Source: Reyranella sp. (GTDB lineage: Bacteria > Pseudomonadota > Alphaproteobacteria > Reyranellales > Reyranellaceae). From it: a stretch of 64,000 bases of DNA. The notes beneath the pieces were generated by a model. It searched no databases. It saw only the letters and a program-made list of their open reading frames with translations, and had not been told where the DNA came from. How positions within the stretch are numbered: the first letter of the stretch is position 1; each line of letters starts with the position of its first letter. This document shows, in pieces, positions 8,363 to 16,689 of this stretch. The stretch is taken from assembly GCA_019750135.1 (NCBI GenBank), contig JAIEOV010000105.1, positions 42,875 through 106,874 on the forward strand. Direction: 5' to 3'. Made by a program: the position numbers and the translations under genes.

Positions 8363-9606
8363 GCGCGCAGCTCTCCGAGATACCAGTCGAGGAAGTGCGC
8401 GACGTTGCGTTCGCGGACCAGCGAGTAGGGGCCCGGGACGTAGGCCTGCGAGCTCACGCCCTCCTGCTGGTCCTGGCAGATCGTCCAGTCCTGCTTGTTG
8501 GTGAGGTCCCAGATCGGCAGCAGCCGCTCGAGCGTGTAGTCGCGGCCTTCGACCGCTTCGGCATCGACCAGCCAGTAGCCGCGCACATGCGTCTCATCCG
8601 GCCCGATCGGCGTCAGGCGCGCTGCGGCAGCATAGTCGCAATTGGTGTGCTGCCAGAAGTTGGGGAAGATCGTGGTGCGCAGCGTGCCGGAATCCCATTC
8701 CTTGATGTCGCCCATCAGGCGGTTGCACAGCGGCTTGCCGTCCATGCTCTGGGTGACGCCGCCTTCCACCACCGGCGTGCGATGGCAGCGGAAGTTGGCG
8801 CCGGTCATGGTCGACGTGGCGTCGCCCTCGTCGAGGCCGAGCGAGCGGAAGCGCGCATTGGCGCGCGCGACGATGGCGTCCATGGCTGGCTGCAGCGAGG
8901 GATCGAGCATCGCCATGTCGCGCTGCACGTCGTAGGCCGCGCTGTTGTATTCCTTGTGGTTGGGCGGGCAGTGGTAGCACTCGCGATTGTTCTCGAACAC
9001 GATTTTCCAGTTCGCCTTCACGACATAGTCGACCTGGTGGGCGACCTTGGCGCGTTCGATCGCATGCGGCTTCATCTTGCGCCGGATGGTGGCGAACGCT
9101 TCGGCGAAGTCGGGCGGCGATTCGGCGAGCGAGATGAAGATCAGGCCGCCGGCATTCTCGACCGCCACCGGCCGCAGCGACAGCTCGGACTTGTTGACGC
9201 CGAACTCCTTCGACGTGTCGAGCACCAGCGAGCCGTCGAGCTCGTAGGTCCAGCGATGATAGGGGCAGACCAGGCGATGGCTGCTGCCCTGCTCGGTCTT
9301 GCAGATGCGCGAGCCGCGGTGGCGGCACACGTTGTGGAAAGCGCGGATCTCGCCCGAGCGGTCGCGCACCACGATGACCGATTCTGTCCCCACCTTGTAG
9401 GTGATGAAATCGCCCGGCCGGCCGACCTGGAAGGCGTAGCCGGCGAAAATCCAATGGCGACGAAAAATCCGTGCCAGATCGGCCTCGAAGACCTCGCGCC
9501 CGACATAAAAATCGCGTTGCAGCGGCCCGCCGGGCCTGTGTTCGGCCACCAGCCGGGCGATCTCCGGCGAAAGCGTGTGGCGGGCCTTGAGTGGCGTGCC
9601 GTCCAT
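8359..9606 (-). CDS. Rieske-type oxygenase alpha subunit, glycine betaine monooxygenase-like
   Basis: The 415-residue protein has the Rieske 2Fe-2S ligands CRHRGS and CPYHRW (residues about 95-120) and the mononuclear iron facial triad segment NNRECYHCPPNH with its two histidines, the acid ligand being further on. The ECYHC-x-x-NH pattern and the following dimethylglycine dehydrogenase-like gene point to GbcA-like enzymes, which hydroxylate a quaternary N-methyl group so that formaldehyde leaves. A reductase partner is not encoded nearby. The ATG at 9606 has the Shine-Dalgarno AGGAGA just upstream; an earlier in-frame ATG at 9663 does not. It is divergent from the ABC importer, with 148 bases between. 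Confidence 0.88.
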   Translation of the reverse strand: MDGTPLKARHTLSPEIARLVAEHRPGGPLQRDFYVGREVFEADLARIFRRHWIFAGYAFQVGRPGDFITYKVGTESVIVVRDRSGEIRAFHNVCRHRGSRICKTEQGSSHRLVCPYHRWTYELDGSLVLDTSKEFGVNKSELSLRPVAVENAGGLIFISLAESPPDFAEAFATIRRKMKPHAIERAKVAHQVDYVVKANWKIVFENNRECYHCPPNHKEYNSAAYDVQRDMAMLDPSLQPAMDAIVARANARFRSLGLDEGDATSTMTGANFRCHRTPVVEGGVTQSMDGKPLCNRLMGDIKEWDSGTLRTTIFPNFWQHTNCDYAAAARLTPIGPDETHVRGYWLVDAEAVEGRDYTLERLLPIWDLTNKQDWTICQDQQEGVSSQAYVPGPYSLVRERNVAHFLDWYLGELRA

Positions 9607-9673
9607 CCGTGTCTCCTTGCAGCCAGAGCGTAGCACGCGGCCCTTGCCGGGCCCCAGCGCCATGTTAAGGTTT

Positions 9674-9701
9674 TGTGATGCGCTGCAACGAAAACATCAC
9701 A
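9674..9701. promoter_or_regulatory. Candidate operator TGTGATG-N14-CATCACA
   Basis: A perfect 7-base inverted repeat with a 14-base spacer lies between the divergent Rieske gene (start 9606) and the substrate-binding protein gene (start 9755). The arm-to-arm centre distance is about two helical turns, as expected for a dimeric regulator such as a GntR, LacI or Crp-type protein. No regulator gene is adjacent, so the binding protein is unknown. Confidence 0.5.
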
Positions 9702-9754
9702 TAGCGCGTGTAGCGATGACGATCGGGAGCGATCGGAAAGAGGGGGCTTTTACG

Positions 9755-10801
9755 ATGACGATGATGACAACCATGCGGCGTGCCGTCACCATGGGCGCCG
9801 TGGCGCTGGCCGCCGTCGGCCTGAGCGGCACTGCGTTCGCGCAGAAGACCAAGCTCACGGTCTACACGGCGATCGAGAACGAGCAGCTCGATCCGTTCAA
9901 GAAGGCCTTCGAGGCCGACAATCCCACCATCGAGATCGCCTGGGTGCGTGACTCGACGGGTGTGATGACAGCCAAGCTGATCGCCGAGAAGGACAATCCG
10001 CGCGCCGACGTGGTGTGGGGCCTCGCCGCCTCGAGTATCGGCCTGATGGGCAGCATGGGCATGATCGAGCCCTATACTCCGTCGGGCGCCGCGACGCTGA
10101 AGCCGATCTTCAAGAGCGGCAAGAACCCCGAGACCTGGGTCGGCATGGACGCCTACCTCGCCGTGCTGTGCTTCAACACCGCTGAGGCCGAGAAGAACAA
10201 GAAGCCCAAGCCGACGAGCTGGGCCGATCTCACCAAGCCCGAATACAAGGATTCAATCGTGATGCCGAACCCGGCTTCGTCGGGCACCGGCTATCTCACG
10301 GTGGCGGGCTGGCTCACCATCATGGGCGAGGAGGCGGGCTGGAAGTTCATGGACGCCCTCCACCAGAACGTCGCCCAGTACCTGCATTCCGGCTCGGCGC
10401 CCTGCGTGCAGGCCGCCAAGGGCGAGCGCCTGATGGGCATCGGCTTCGACATGCGCGGCGCCACCGAGAAGACCAAGGGCGCGCCGATCGACCTGATCGT
10501 GCCGAAGGAGGGCCTCGGCTGGGAGATGGAAGTCACGGCCATCATGAAGGGCACCAAGAACCTCGAGGCCGCCAAGAAGCTCGCCGACTGGGCCAGCTCC
10601 CACAAGGCCAACGAGCTCTACGGCAAGTACTACGCCATCGTCGCCGACCCGACGGTCAAGTCGATGCCGGCCAACTATCCGGCCGACGGCGAGAAGCTGA
10701 TGGCCAAGATGGACGTCGAATGGATGGCCAAGAACCGCGATCGCATCCTGGCCGAATGGACCAAGCGCTACGACGGCAAGTCGGCGCCGAAGGCGAAGTG
10801 A
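9755..10801 (+). CDS. phnS2: ABC transporter substrate-binding protein, 2-aminoethylphosphonate type
   Basis: The 348-residue protein starts with a signal peptide (MRRAVTMGAVALAAVGLSG, cleavage after TAFA) and then KLTVYTAIENEQLDPF, typical of the iron/putrescine-like class of periplasmic binding proteins. The segment RADVVWGLAASSIG is characteristic of the putative 2-aminoethylphosphonate binding proteins that occur with a one-piece permease, exactly the arrangement here. It should deliver its ligand in the periplasm to the products of the next two genes. The purine-rich AGAGGGGG upstream supports ATG 9755; ATGs at 9764 and 9773 are alternatives. The stop codon overlaps the GTG of the next gene. 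Ligand assignment is by family and context only. Confidence 0.82.
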   Translation: MTMMTTMRRAVTMGAVALAAVGLSGTAFAQKTKLTVYTAIENEQLDPFKKAFEADNPTIEIAWVRDSTGVMTAKLIAEKDNPRADVVWGLAASSIGLMGSMGMIEPYTPSGAATLKPIFKSGKNPETWVGMDAYLAVLCFNTAEAEKNKKPKPTSWADLTKPEYKDSIVMPNPASSGTGYLTVAGWLTIMGEEAGWKFMDALHQNVAQYLHSGSAPCVQAAKGERLMGIGFDMRGATEKTKGAPIDLIVPKEGLGWEMEVTAIMKGTKNLEAAKKLADWASSHKANELYGKYYAIVADPTVKSMPANYPADGEKLMAKMDVEWMAKNRDRILAEWTKRYDGKSAPKAK

Positions 10802-11865
10802 CACACCTCGAGGTTCGCAACCTCCACAAGCGCTACGGCGACTTCACCGCGCTCGGCGATATCAGTCTCGATATCGCCGAGGGTGAGTTCGTCTGCTTCC
10901 TGGGGCCGTCGGGCTGCGGCAAGACCACCTTGCTGCGCGCCATCGCCGGCCTCGATCCGCAGACGTCGGGCACCATTCATCAGAAGGGGCGGGACGTCTC
11001 CGCCCTGCCGCCGTCCAAGCGCGACTTCGGCATCGTCTTCCAGTCCTATGCGCTGTTCCCGAACCTCACCGTCGTCGACAATGTCGGCTACGGCCTGGTC
11101 AGCCGGCGCGAGGGCAAGGCGGCGATCGGGCAGCGGGTGAACGAGCTGCTGACCCTCGTCGGCCTGCCCGATGCCGGCCCGAAATATCCCGCCCAGCTGT
11201 CCGGCGGCCAGCAGCAGCGCGTGGCGCTGGCGCGCGCGCTCGCGACCTCGCCCGGCCTGCTGCTGCTCGACGAGCCGCTGTCCGCCCTCGACGCCCGCGT
11301 GCGGCTGCGACTGCGCCATGAGATCAAGGCGCTGCAGCGCAGCCTCGGCGTCACCACCATCATGGTCACCCACGACCAGGAGGAGGCGCTGACCATGGCC
11401 GACCGCATCGTGGTGATGAACCAGGGCGCCATCGAGCAGGTCGGCACGCCACAGGAGATCTACCGCCGCCCGGCCACGGCGTTCGTCGCGGACTTCGTCG
11501 GCTCGATGAATTTCCTCACCGGCACCCTGGTCGCACCAGACAAGGTCAAGGTCGACGGTCTCACTTTCGACTGCGGCGCGGAGGACGGCCTGACGGCCGG
11601 CGCCAAGGTGGCGCTGTGCATCCGGCCGGAGGATGTGCGGGTGCGCGACCTGCCGGCCGACATCGCCAATCGCGTCGCCGTCGAAGTGACCGAGCTCGAC
11701 TTCGTCGGTGCCTTCTGCCGCGCCACCCTCAAGGTCCAGGGCACGGCCGACGTGGCGATGACGGCCGACTTCTCCAGCAACCTGATCCGCGACCTGGGTG
11801 TCGAACTCGGCCGCAAGCTCGAGGTCGCCTTGCCGCCTGACCGGCTCAGGGTCTTCGCGGCGTGA
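10798..11865 (+). CDS. phnT2: ABC transporter ATP-binding protein, 2-aminoethylphosphonate type
   Basis: The 355-residue ATPase shows Walker A GPSGCGKTT (about residue 36), the Q-loop FQSYALFPNLT, signature LSGGQQQRV (about 135), Walker B LLLLDEPLSALD (about 155) and the switch histidine in MVTHDQEEA. The C-terminal 120 residues are a TOBE-like regulatory domain (LCIRPEDVRVRD). It energises import by the permease encoded next. The start is GTG 10798 inside the GTGA overlap with the upstream stop, and its own stop forms a second GTGA overlap with the permease, so the three genes are tightly coupled. Confidence 0.9.
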   Translation: MTHLEVRNLHKRYGDFTALGDISLDIAEGEFVCFLGPSGCGKTTLLRAIAGLDPQTSGTIHQKGRDVSALPPSKRDFGIVFQSYALFPNLTVVDNVGYGLVSRREGKAAIGQRVNELLTLVGLPDAGPKYPAQLSGGQQQRVALARALATSPGLLLLDEPLSALDARVRLRLRHEIKALQRSLGVTTIMVTHDQEEALTMADRIVVMNQGAIEQVGTPQEIYRRPATAFVADFVGSMNFLTGTLVAPDKVKVDGLTFDCGAEDGLTAGAKVALCIRPEDVRVRDLPADIANRVAVEVTELDFVGAFCRATLKVQGTADVAMTADFSSNLIRDLGVELGRKLEVALPPDRLRVFAA

Positions 11866-13559
11866 GCCTCGCGGCTTCCGGACGGGCGCCTGTCCTGCGC
11901 GTGGCCCTGTCACGCGACGACCTGATGATGCGCCTCGGGGTCGTGCTGTTCGCCCTGGTGCTGCTGGTCATCGTCGGCTTGCCATTGTGGTCGCTGCTGG
12001 CCAAGGGCTTCGAAGACCGCGACGGCAAATTCGTCGGCCTTGCCAACTACGTGGCCTACTTCTCGACGCCGGCCCTGTTCGATTCGGCGCTGAACTCGCT
12101 CCATGTCGCCGGCGTGTGCACCCTGATCGTGGTGCCGCTCGCTTTTTTCTACGCCTATGCGCTCACCCGCACCGTCCTGCCGCTGCGCTGGCTGTTCCAG
12201 GGCATTTCTCTGATCCCGATCTTCGCGCCCTCGCTGCTGCCCGGCCTGGCGCTGGTTTACCTGTTCGGCAACCAGGGCTTCTTCAAGGGAATGCTGGGCG
12301 GCCCGATCTACGGTTTCGACGGCATCGTCATCGCCCAGATCTTCTATTGCTTCCCGCACGCCACCCTGATCCTGGTGACGGCGCTCGCCACCGCCGACGC
12401 CCGCCTCTACGAGGCAGCCGATGCGCTGGGCGCCTCCAAGCTCCGCGTGTTCTTCACCGTCACGCTGCCCGGCGCGAAATATGGCCTGATCAGCGCGGCC
12501 CTGGTCGTCTTCACCATGGTGATCACCGACTTCGGCATTGCCAAGGTGATCGGCGGCAACTTCAACGTGCTCGCGACCGACGTCTACAAGCAGGTGATCG
12601 GCCAGCAGAACTTCTCGATGGGCGCGGTGGTCGGCATGATGCTGCTGGCGCCGGCGGCGCTGGCCTTCGTCGTCGACCGCCTGGTGCAGCGCAAACAGGT
12701 GGCGCTGCTCACCGCGCGTGCCGTACCGCTGGTGCCCAAGCCGAAGCTCGGTCGCGACCTCGTCTTCACCATCTTCTGCACGATCGTGTCGGTCGGCATC
12801 CTCGCCATCCTCGGTATGGCGGCATGGGGCTCGCTGATCAAGTACTGGCCCTACAACCTCAGCCTGACGCTGAACAACTACTATTTCACCAACTTCGACG
12901 CCAGCGGCTGGGATTCGTATTTCAACTCGGTCGAGATGGCCGTCGGCGCGGCGGTATTCGGCACGACCCTGATGTTCGTCGGCGCCTGGCTGAACGAGAA
13001 GACGCGCGAGTTCCACCTGATGCGCGGCATCGTGCAGTTCCTGGCCTTCCTGCCCATGGCGGTGCCCGGGCTGGTGCTGGGCCTGGGCTACATCTTCTTC
13101 TTCAACGCGCCCAACAATCCGCTGAACTTCCTCTACGCCACCATGGGCATCCTGGTGGTCAACACCGTGGCGCATTTCTACACGGTGGGGCACCTCACGG
13201 CGACGACGGCGCTGAAGCAGATCGACCCCGAGTTCGAATCGGTATCGGCCTCGCTCAAGGTGCCGGTCTGGCGCACCTTCGGACGGGTGACGGCGCCGAT
13301 CTGCCTGCCCGCCATCCTCGACATTGCGATCTACCTGTTCGTCAACGGCATGACGACGGTCTCGTCCGTGATCTTCCTCTATTCATCGGACACCAAGCTC
13401 GCCTCGGTGGCCGCGGTGAACATCGAGGAGAGCGGCGCGACGGCCGTGGCGGCGGCGCTCTGCATCGTCATCGTGATCACCTCGGCCGCGGTCAAGACCC
13501 TGCACGTGCTGGCCGACCGCTTCCTGCTGGGGCGGCTGCAGGCCTGGCGCCGTCGCTGA
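11862..13559 (+). CDS. phnU2: ABC transporter permease, two-domain fusion, 2-aminoethylphosphonate type
   Basis: The 565-residue membrane protein has about twelve hydrophobic segments and two copies of the binding-protein-dependent permease domain. The EAA loops appear as EAADALGASKLRVFFTVTLP (first half) and FESVSASLKVPVWRTFGRVT (second half). One chain therefore supplies both halves of the channel, as in FbpB-like iron permeases and in the putative 2-aminoethylphosphonate PhnU2 permeases. It starts with GTG 11862, overlapping the ATPase stop. Its TGA at 13557-13559 is followed at once by the inverted repeat 13561-13634. Confidence 0.88.
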   Translation: MSLAASGRAPVLRVALSRDDLMMRLGVVLFALVLLVIVGLPLWSLLAKGFEDRDGKFVGLANYVAYFSTPALFDSALNSLHVAGVCTLIVVPLAFFYAYALTRTVLPLRWLFQGISLIPIFAPSLLPGLALVYLFGNQGFFKGMLGGPIYGFDGIVIAQIFYCFPHATLILVTALATADARLYEAADALGASKLRVFFTVTLPGAKYGLISAALVVFTMVITDFGIAKVIGGNFNVLATDVYKQVIGQQNFSMGAVVGMMLLAPAALAFVVDRLVQRKQVALLTARAVPLVPKPKLGRDLVFTIFCTIVSVGILAILGMAAWGSLIKYWPYNLSLTLNNYYFTNFDASGWDSYFNSVEMAVGAAVFGTTLMFVGAWLNEKTREFHLMRGIVQFLAFLPMAVPGLVLGLGYIFFFNAPNNPLNFLYATMGILVVNTVAHFYTVGHLTATTALKQIDPEFESVSASLKVPVWRTFGRVTAPICLPAILDIAIYLFVNGMTTVSSVIFLYSSDTKLASVAAVNIEESGATAVAAALCIVIVITSAAVKTLHVLADRFLLGRLQAWRRR

Positions 13560-13560
13560 A

Positions 13561-13634
13561 ATCTTGCCGGACCGCGGGCCTCCAGGCCCGCTCATACTCA
13601 TGAGCGGGCCTGGAGGCCCGCGGTCCGGCAAGAT
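13561..13634. repeat. Long nested inverted repeat (35-bp perfect arms) at a convergent junction
   Basis: Bases 13561-13595 and 13600-13634 are exact reverse complements around the 4-base loop ACTC. Each arm contains an 18-base palindrome with CTCCAG at its centre (left copy 13574-13591), the same plan as the element at 5865-5942, where the centre is also CTCCAG. It occupies the entire gap between the permease and the response regulator gene, and its last base is the first base of that gene's stop codon complement. Bidirectional transcription stop is plausible; there is no T run. Confidence 0.9.
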
Positions 13635-14314
13635 CAGGCGCTCTTGACGATATCCATCAGATAACCCGCGCCGCGGATCGTGTGGATCTGCACGTTGGCA
13701 CCCGCCTCAGCCAGGATCTTGCGCAGGCGATGGACGTAGACCTCGATGGCGTTGGAGGCGACGTCCTGCGAGGAGCCGAAGACCTGGCCCTGCAATGAAT
13801 CGTGCGACACCACCTTGCCGCTGCGCTTGAGCAGCACTTCCAGCACGTCGACCTCGCGCGCGGGCAGGCTCAGTATGCGGCCCTCGACGATCGCCTGGCG
13901 TCCGTCGGTCTTGAGCGCCAGGTTGCCCAACGTCAGTGTCGGCCCGTCCGGGCCGGGCGAGCGGCGCAGCAGCGCCTGCAGGCGGGCGATCAGCTCGTCG
14001 GTCGAGAACGGCTTCACCATGTAGTCGCTGGCGCCCTTGTTCAGCCCGCCGACCCGGTCGTCCAGTCCGCCGCGCGCCGACAGGATGAGCACCGGCGTCT
14101 GGTCGCGCCGCCGCCGCATCTGGTCGAGCAGGGTGAGCCCGTCGGCGTCGGGCAGGCCGAGATCGAGCACCACGGCCGCGTATTGCACGGTGCGCAACGA
14201 TGCCTCGGCGTCGGCGACGTTCTGCGCCGCATCGACGTCGAGCCCGGCCCTCGCCAATGCCTTTGTCACGAGGGCGACGAGATCGTCGTTGTCCTCGACC
14301 ACCAGCACCCGCAT
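13634..14314 (-). CDS. OmpR-family response regulator (orphan)
   Basis: The 226-residue protein has a receiver domain with the acidic pair E7-D8, the phosphoacceptor D51 in VVLDLGLPD and the lysine in MVKPF, and a C-terminal winged helix of the OmpR/PhoB type (LPAREVDVLEVLLKRSGKVV, VYVHRLRKILAEAG, RGAGYLMD). All residues for phosphorelay are present. No histidine kinase gene is adjacent on either side within the window, so its partner must be elsewhere. It is divergent from prpF with 128 bases between, converges on the permease, and its stop codon lies in the inverted repeat. Confidence 0.92.
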   Translation of the reverse strand: MRVLVVEDNDDLVALVTKALARAGLDVDAAQNVADAEASLRTVQYAAVVLDLGLPDADGLTLLDQMRRRRDQTPVLILSARGGLDDRVGGLNKGASDYMVKPFSTDELIARLQALLRRSPGPDGPTLTLGNLALKTDGRQAIVEGRILSLPAREVDVLEVLLKRSGKVVSHDSLQGQVFGSSQDVASNAIEVYVHRLRKILAEAGANVQIHTIRGAGYLMDIVKSA

Positions 14315-14406
14315 GTGTCTCGAACCCCGCTGTCCCTTGCCCGGCCGATCGTAGGTCGCCAGCCACGGCGCGTCGAGATTGCGCTCAGGATTGTGTAATC
14401 ACGCCT

Positions 14407-14435
14407 CCGTCAGCCGCATGCCGGCCGTGTATAGT
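14407..14435 (+). promoter_or_regulatory. Candidate promoter for a leaderless prpF transcript
   Basis: CCGTCA (14407-14412) and TATAGT (14430-14435) are spaced by exactly 17 bases. The ATG of prpF begins 8 bases after the -10 hexamer, where a transcript would start, and there is no Shine-Dalgarno sequence. The same arrangement occurs before the FAD oxidase at 45183. Confidence 0.5.
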
Positions 14436-14442
14436 GGCCGCC

Positions 14443-15600
14443 ATGAAACAGCTCCGGATTCCCGCGGTCTACATGCGCGGCGGCACCAGCAAGGGCATGT
14501 TCTTCCTGGCCGAGGACCTGCCGTCGGATCCCGCCGTGCGCGACCGCATCCTGATGCGGGTGATCGGCAGCCCCGACCGCTACGGCAAGCATACCGACGG
14601 CATGGGCGGCGCCACCTCGAGCACCAGCAAGGTCGTGATCCTGTCCAGGTCCAAGCGGGCCGGCTGCGACGTCGACTACCTGTTCGGTCAGGTCGCCATC
14701 GACAAGCCCCTGGTCGACTGGTCGGGCAACTGCGGCAACCTCAGCGCCGCGGTCGGCCCGTTCGCCATCAGCATGGGCCTGGTCGACGCGCCGGCCGACG
14801 GCCTGGCGACGGTCAATATCTGGCAGGCCAACATCAAGAAAAAGATCGTCAATCATGTGCCGATGAGCGCCGGCGAGGTCCAGGAGCTCGGGGACTTCCA
14901 ACTCGACGGCGTGGCGTTCCCGGCGGCCGAGATCCAGCTGGAATTCCTCGATCCGGCCGACGACGAAGGCGGCGAGGGCGGCCCAACCTTCCCGACCGGC
15001 AACCACATCGACGTGCTCGACGTGCCCGGGCTGGGCAAGGTCGAGGCAACCTTGATCAACGCCGGCAATCCCACGGTGTTCGTCGATGCCGCGCGACTTG
15101 GGCTGAAAGGCACCGAGCTGCAGGGCGACGTCAACGGCGACAAGGCGTTGCTGGCGCGCGTCGAGCAGGCGCGCGCGCTGGCCGCGGTCGCGATGGGTGT
15201 TGCCGGGACACCGGAGGAGGCGACCACCAAACGCCAGCACACGCCCAAGCTTTCCTTCGTCGCCAAGCCGGCGGGCTACACCGCCTCCGACGGCAGCACG
15301 GTCGAAGCGGGCTCGATCGACCTGCTGGCCCGCATCTTCTCGATGGGCGTGCTGCATCACGCCATGACCGGCACCGGCGCGGTCGCCATCGCAGCCGCCG
15401 CCGCCATTCCGGGCACCGTTGTGCATCGCGTGGCGCCGGTCGGGCCCGACGGCCGCGTGCGCTTCGGCCATCCTTCCGGCACGCTGAAGGTCGGTGCCGA
15501 GGTCGAGAAGGACGGCAATCGCTGGGCGGTGAAGAAGGTGATGATGAGCCGTTCCGCGCGTCGGCTCATGGAGGGCTGGGTGCGGGTGCCGCCCGTCTGA
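14443..15600 (+). CDS. prpF: PrpF-family 2-methylaconitate cis-trans isomerase
   Basis: The 385-residue protein opens with IPAVYMRGGTSKGMFF, the hallmark of PrpF proteins, followed by GMGGATSSTSKVVI and DWSGNCGNLSAAVGPFA. PrpF has the diaminopimelate epimerase fold and isomerises 2-methylaconitate, working with AcnD in the methylcitrate cycle of propionate breakdown. No prpC, prpB or acnD is next to it (only the ICL/PEPM-family fragment at the window start, 14 kb away), so it could be one of the many PrpF-like proteins with other 4-oxalomesaconate-type substrates. The start lies 8 bases after a TATAGT box. Confidence 0.85.
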   Translation: MKQLRIPAVYMRGGTSKGMFFLAEDLPSDPAVRDRILMRVIGSPDRYGKHTDGMGGATSSTSKVVILSRSKRAGCDVDYLFGQVAIDKPLVDWSGNCGNLSAAVGPFAISMGLVDAPADGLATVNIWQANIKKKIVNHVPMSAGEVQELGDFQLDGVAFPAAEIQLEFLDPADDEGGEGGPTFPTGNHIDVLDVPGLGKVEATLINAGNPTVFVDAARLGLKGTELQGDVNGDKALLARVEQARALAAVAMGVAGTPEEATTKRQHTPKLSFVAKPAGYTASDGSTVEAGSIDLLARIFSMGVLHHAMTGTGAVAIAAAAAIPGTVVHRVAPVGPDGRVRFGHPSGTLKVGAEVEKDGNRWAVKKVMMSRSARRLMEGWVRVPPV

Positions 15601-15621
15601 CGCTGTGATACGAGCCTGGAG

Positions 15622-16605
15622 ATGTTCGACGGCAACCGCGTCACGGCGCATACGCGCTCGCGCTATCCCATCTTCCAGTCGCCGATGACCTGGATCGCCC
15701 GCGCCCCTTTGGTGTCGGCAGTCTCCGCCGCGGGCGGCATGGGCCTGCTGGAGAACTCCATCCGCGACCTCTCGGTCACCCAGCGCGAGTTTTCGGCCAT
15801 CCGTGCCGCGACCAACCAGCCGTTCGGCGTGAACCTGCCGGTGCGCTACCTGCAGATGGATCCCAAGGAGGAGAGCGCCATCATCGACTGGCTGCTGAGC
15901 CAGGGCATCCATTTCGTCACCACCTCGGCCGGCGACCCGACGCGTTACACCAAGATGCTCAAGGACGCGGGTGTCACGGTCTATCACGCGACGGCAACCC
16001 TGCGCGGCGCCATCAAGGCGGTCGATGCCGGCGTCGACGGGCTGATCGTCGAGGGCGCGGAGAGCGCAGGCCTGCGCAATCCCGAGGAGGCGCATACCTT
16101 CGCGCTGCTGCAGGCGGTGCGGGAGAAGGTCGATGTGCCGATCGTGGCGGCGGGCGGCATCGTCGATGGCCGCGGCATGGCGGCGGCCTTCGCGCTGGGC
16201 GCCGAGGGCGTCACCATGGGCACGCGCTTCGTCGCCTCGTTCGAGAGCCCGGTGCACCTGAACTACAAGCAGGCGATCGTGGCGGCGCCCATCACCGGCA
16301 CGGCGTTGGTCGACAACCCGCCGCGGGCGCGTTCGCGGGGCTTGCGCACGCCCTATGCCGTCGAAGTCTCCGAAGGCAAGCGCGAGCGCCTGCCGCGCAA
16401 CGCCACGCTCGACATGCTCTATGTCCAGGGCGACGTCGACAACACGCATGGCGCCGCCGGCGAAAGCGCCGGGCTGATCCACGAGATCAAGTCTGTGCAA
16501 CAGATCGTCGACGACACGATCGCAAGCTTCTGGCGCGAGATTGACCGCCTGGCGAGGCTTCGCCCGTCCGTCATCCCGACCGGAGCCGAGCGTAGCGAGG
16601 CGTAG
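15622..16605 (+). CDS. Nitronate monooxygenase (2-nitropropane dioxygenase-like)
   Basis: The 327-residue TIM-barrel flavoprotein has the family's FMN-binding segments: FQSPMTWIARAPLVSAVSAAGG near the N terminus, VDGLIVEGAESAGLRN, and VPIVAAGGIVDGRGMAAAFALGAEGVTMGTRF. Members oxidise nitronates with FMN and O2, although others are enoyl reductases, so the name is a family name. The last 12 residues, SVIPTGAERSEA, do not belong to the family: they are the translation of the intergenic repeat beginning at 16570. The gene follows prpF by 21 bases and may be cotranscribed. Confidence 0.85.
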   Translation: MFDGNRVTAHTRSRYPIFQSPMTWIARAPLVSAVSAAGGMGLLENSIRDLSVTQREFSAIRAATNQPFGVNLPVRYLQMDPKEESAIIDWLLSQGIHFVTTSAGDPTRYTKMLKDAGVTVYHATATLRGAIKAVDAGVDGLIVEGAESAGLRNPEEAHTFALLQAVREKVDVPIVAAGGIVDGRGMAAAFALGAEGVTMGTRFVASFESPVHLNYKQAIVAAPITGTALVDNPPRARSRGLRTPYAVEVSEGKRERLPRNATLDMLYVQGDVDNTHGAAGESAGLIHEIKSVQQIVDDTIASFWREIDRLARLRPSVIPTGAERSEA

Positions 16606-16687
16606 CGGAGGGACCTGTTTTGTTGCTGCATCGGCAAAACAGGTCCCTCGACTTCGCCGCCCTTCGGGCGGCTTCGCTCGGGATGAC
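16570..16687. repeat. Intergenic repeat element with two sets of inverted arms
   Basis: The outer arms GTCATCCCGA (16570-16579) and TCGGGATGAC (16678-16687) and the inner arms 16608-16622 and 16635-16649 (15 bases, perfect) frame the gap between the convergent monooxygenase and SDR genes. The plus-strand left part translates to VIPTGAERSEA, a tail familiar from interspersed repeats of alphaproteobacteria. The inner hairpin (12-base loop) has no T run after it. It runs over the 3' end of the monooxygenase gene and stops just before the SDR stop codon. Confidence 0.8.
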
Positions 16688-16689
16688 GG

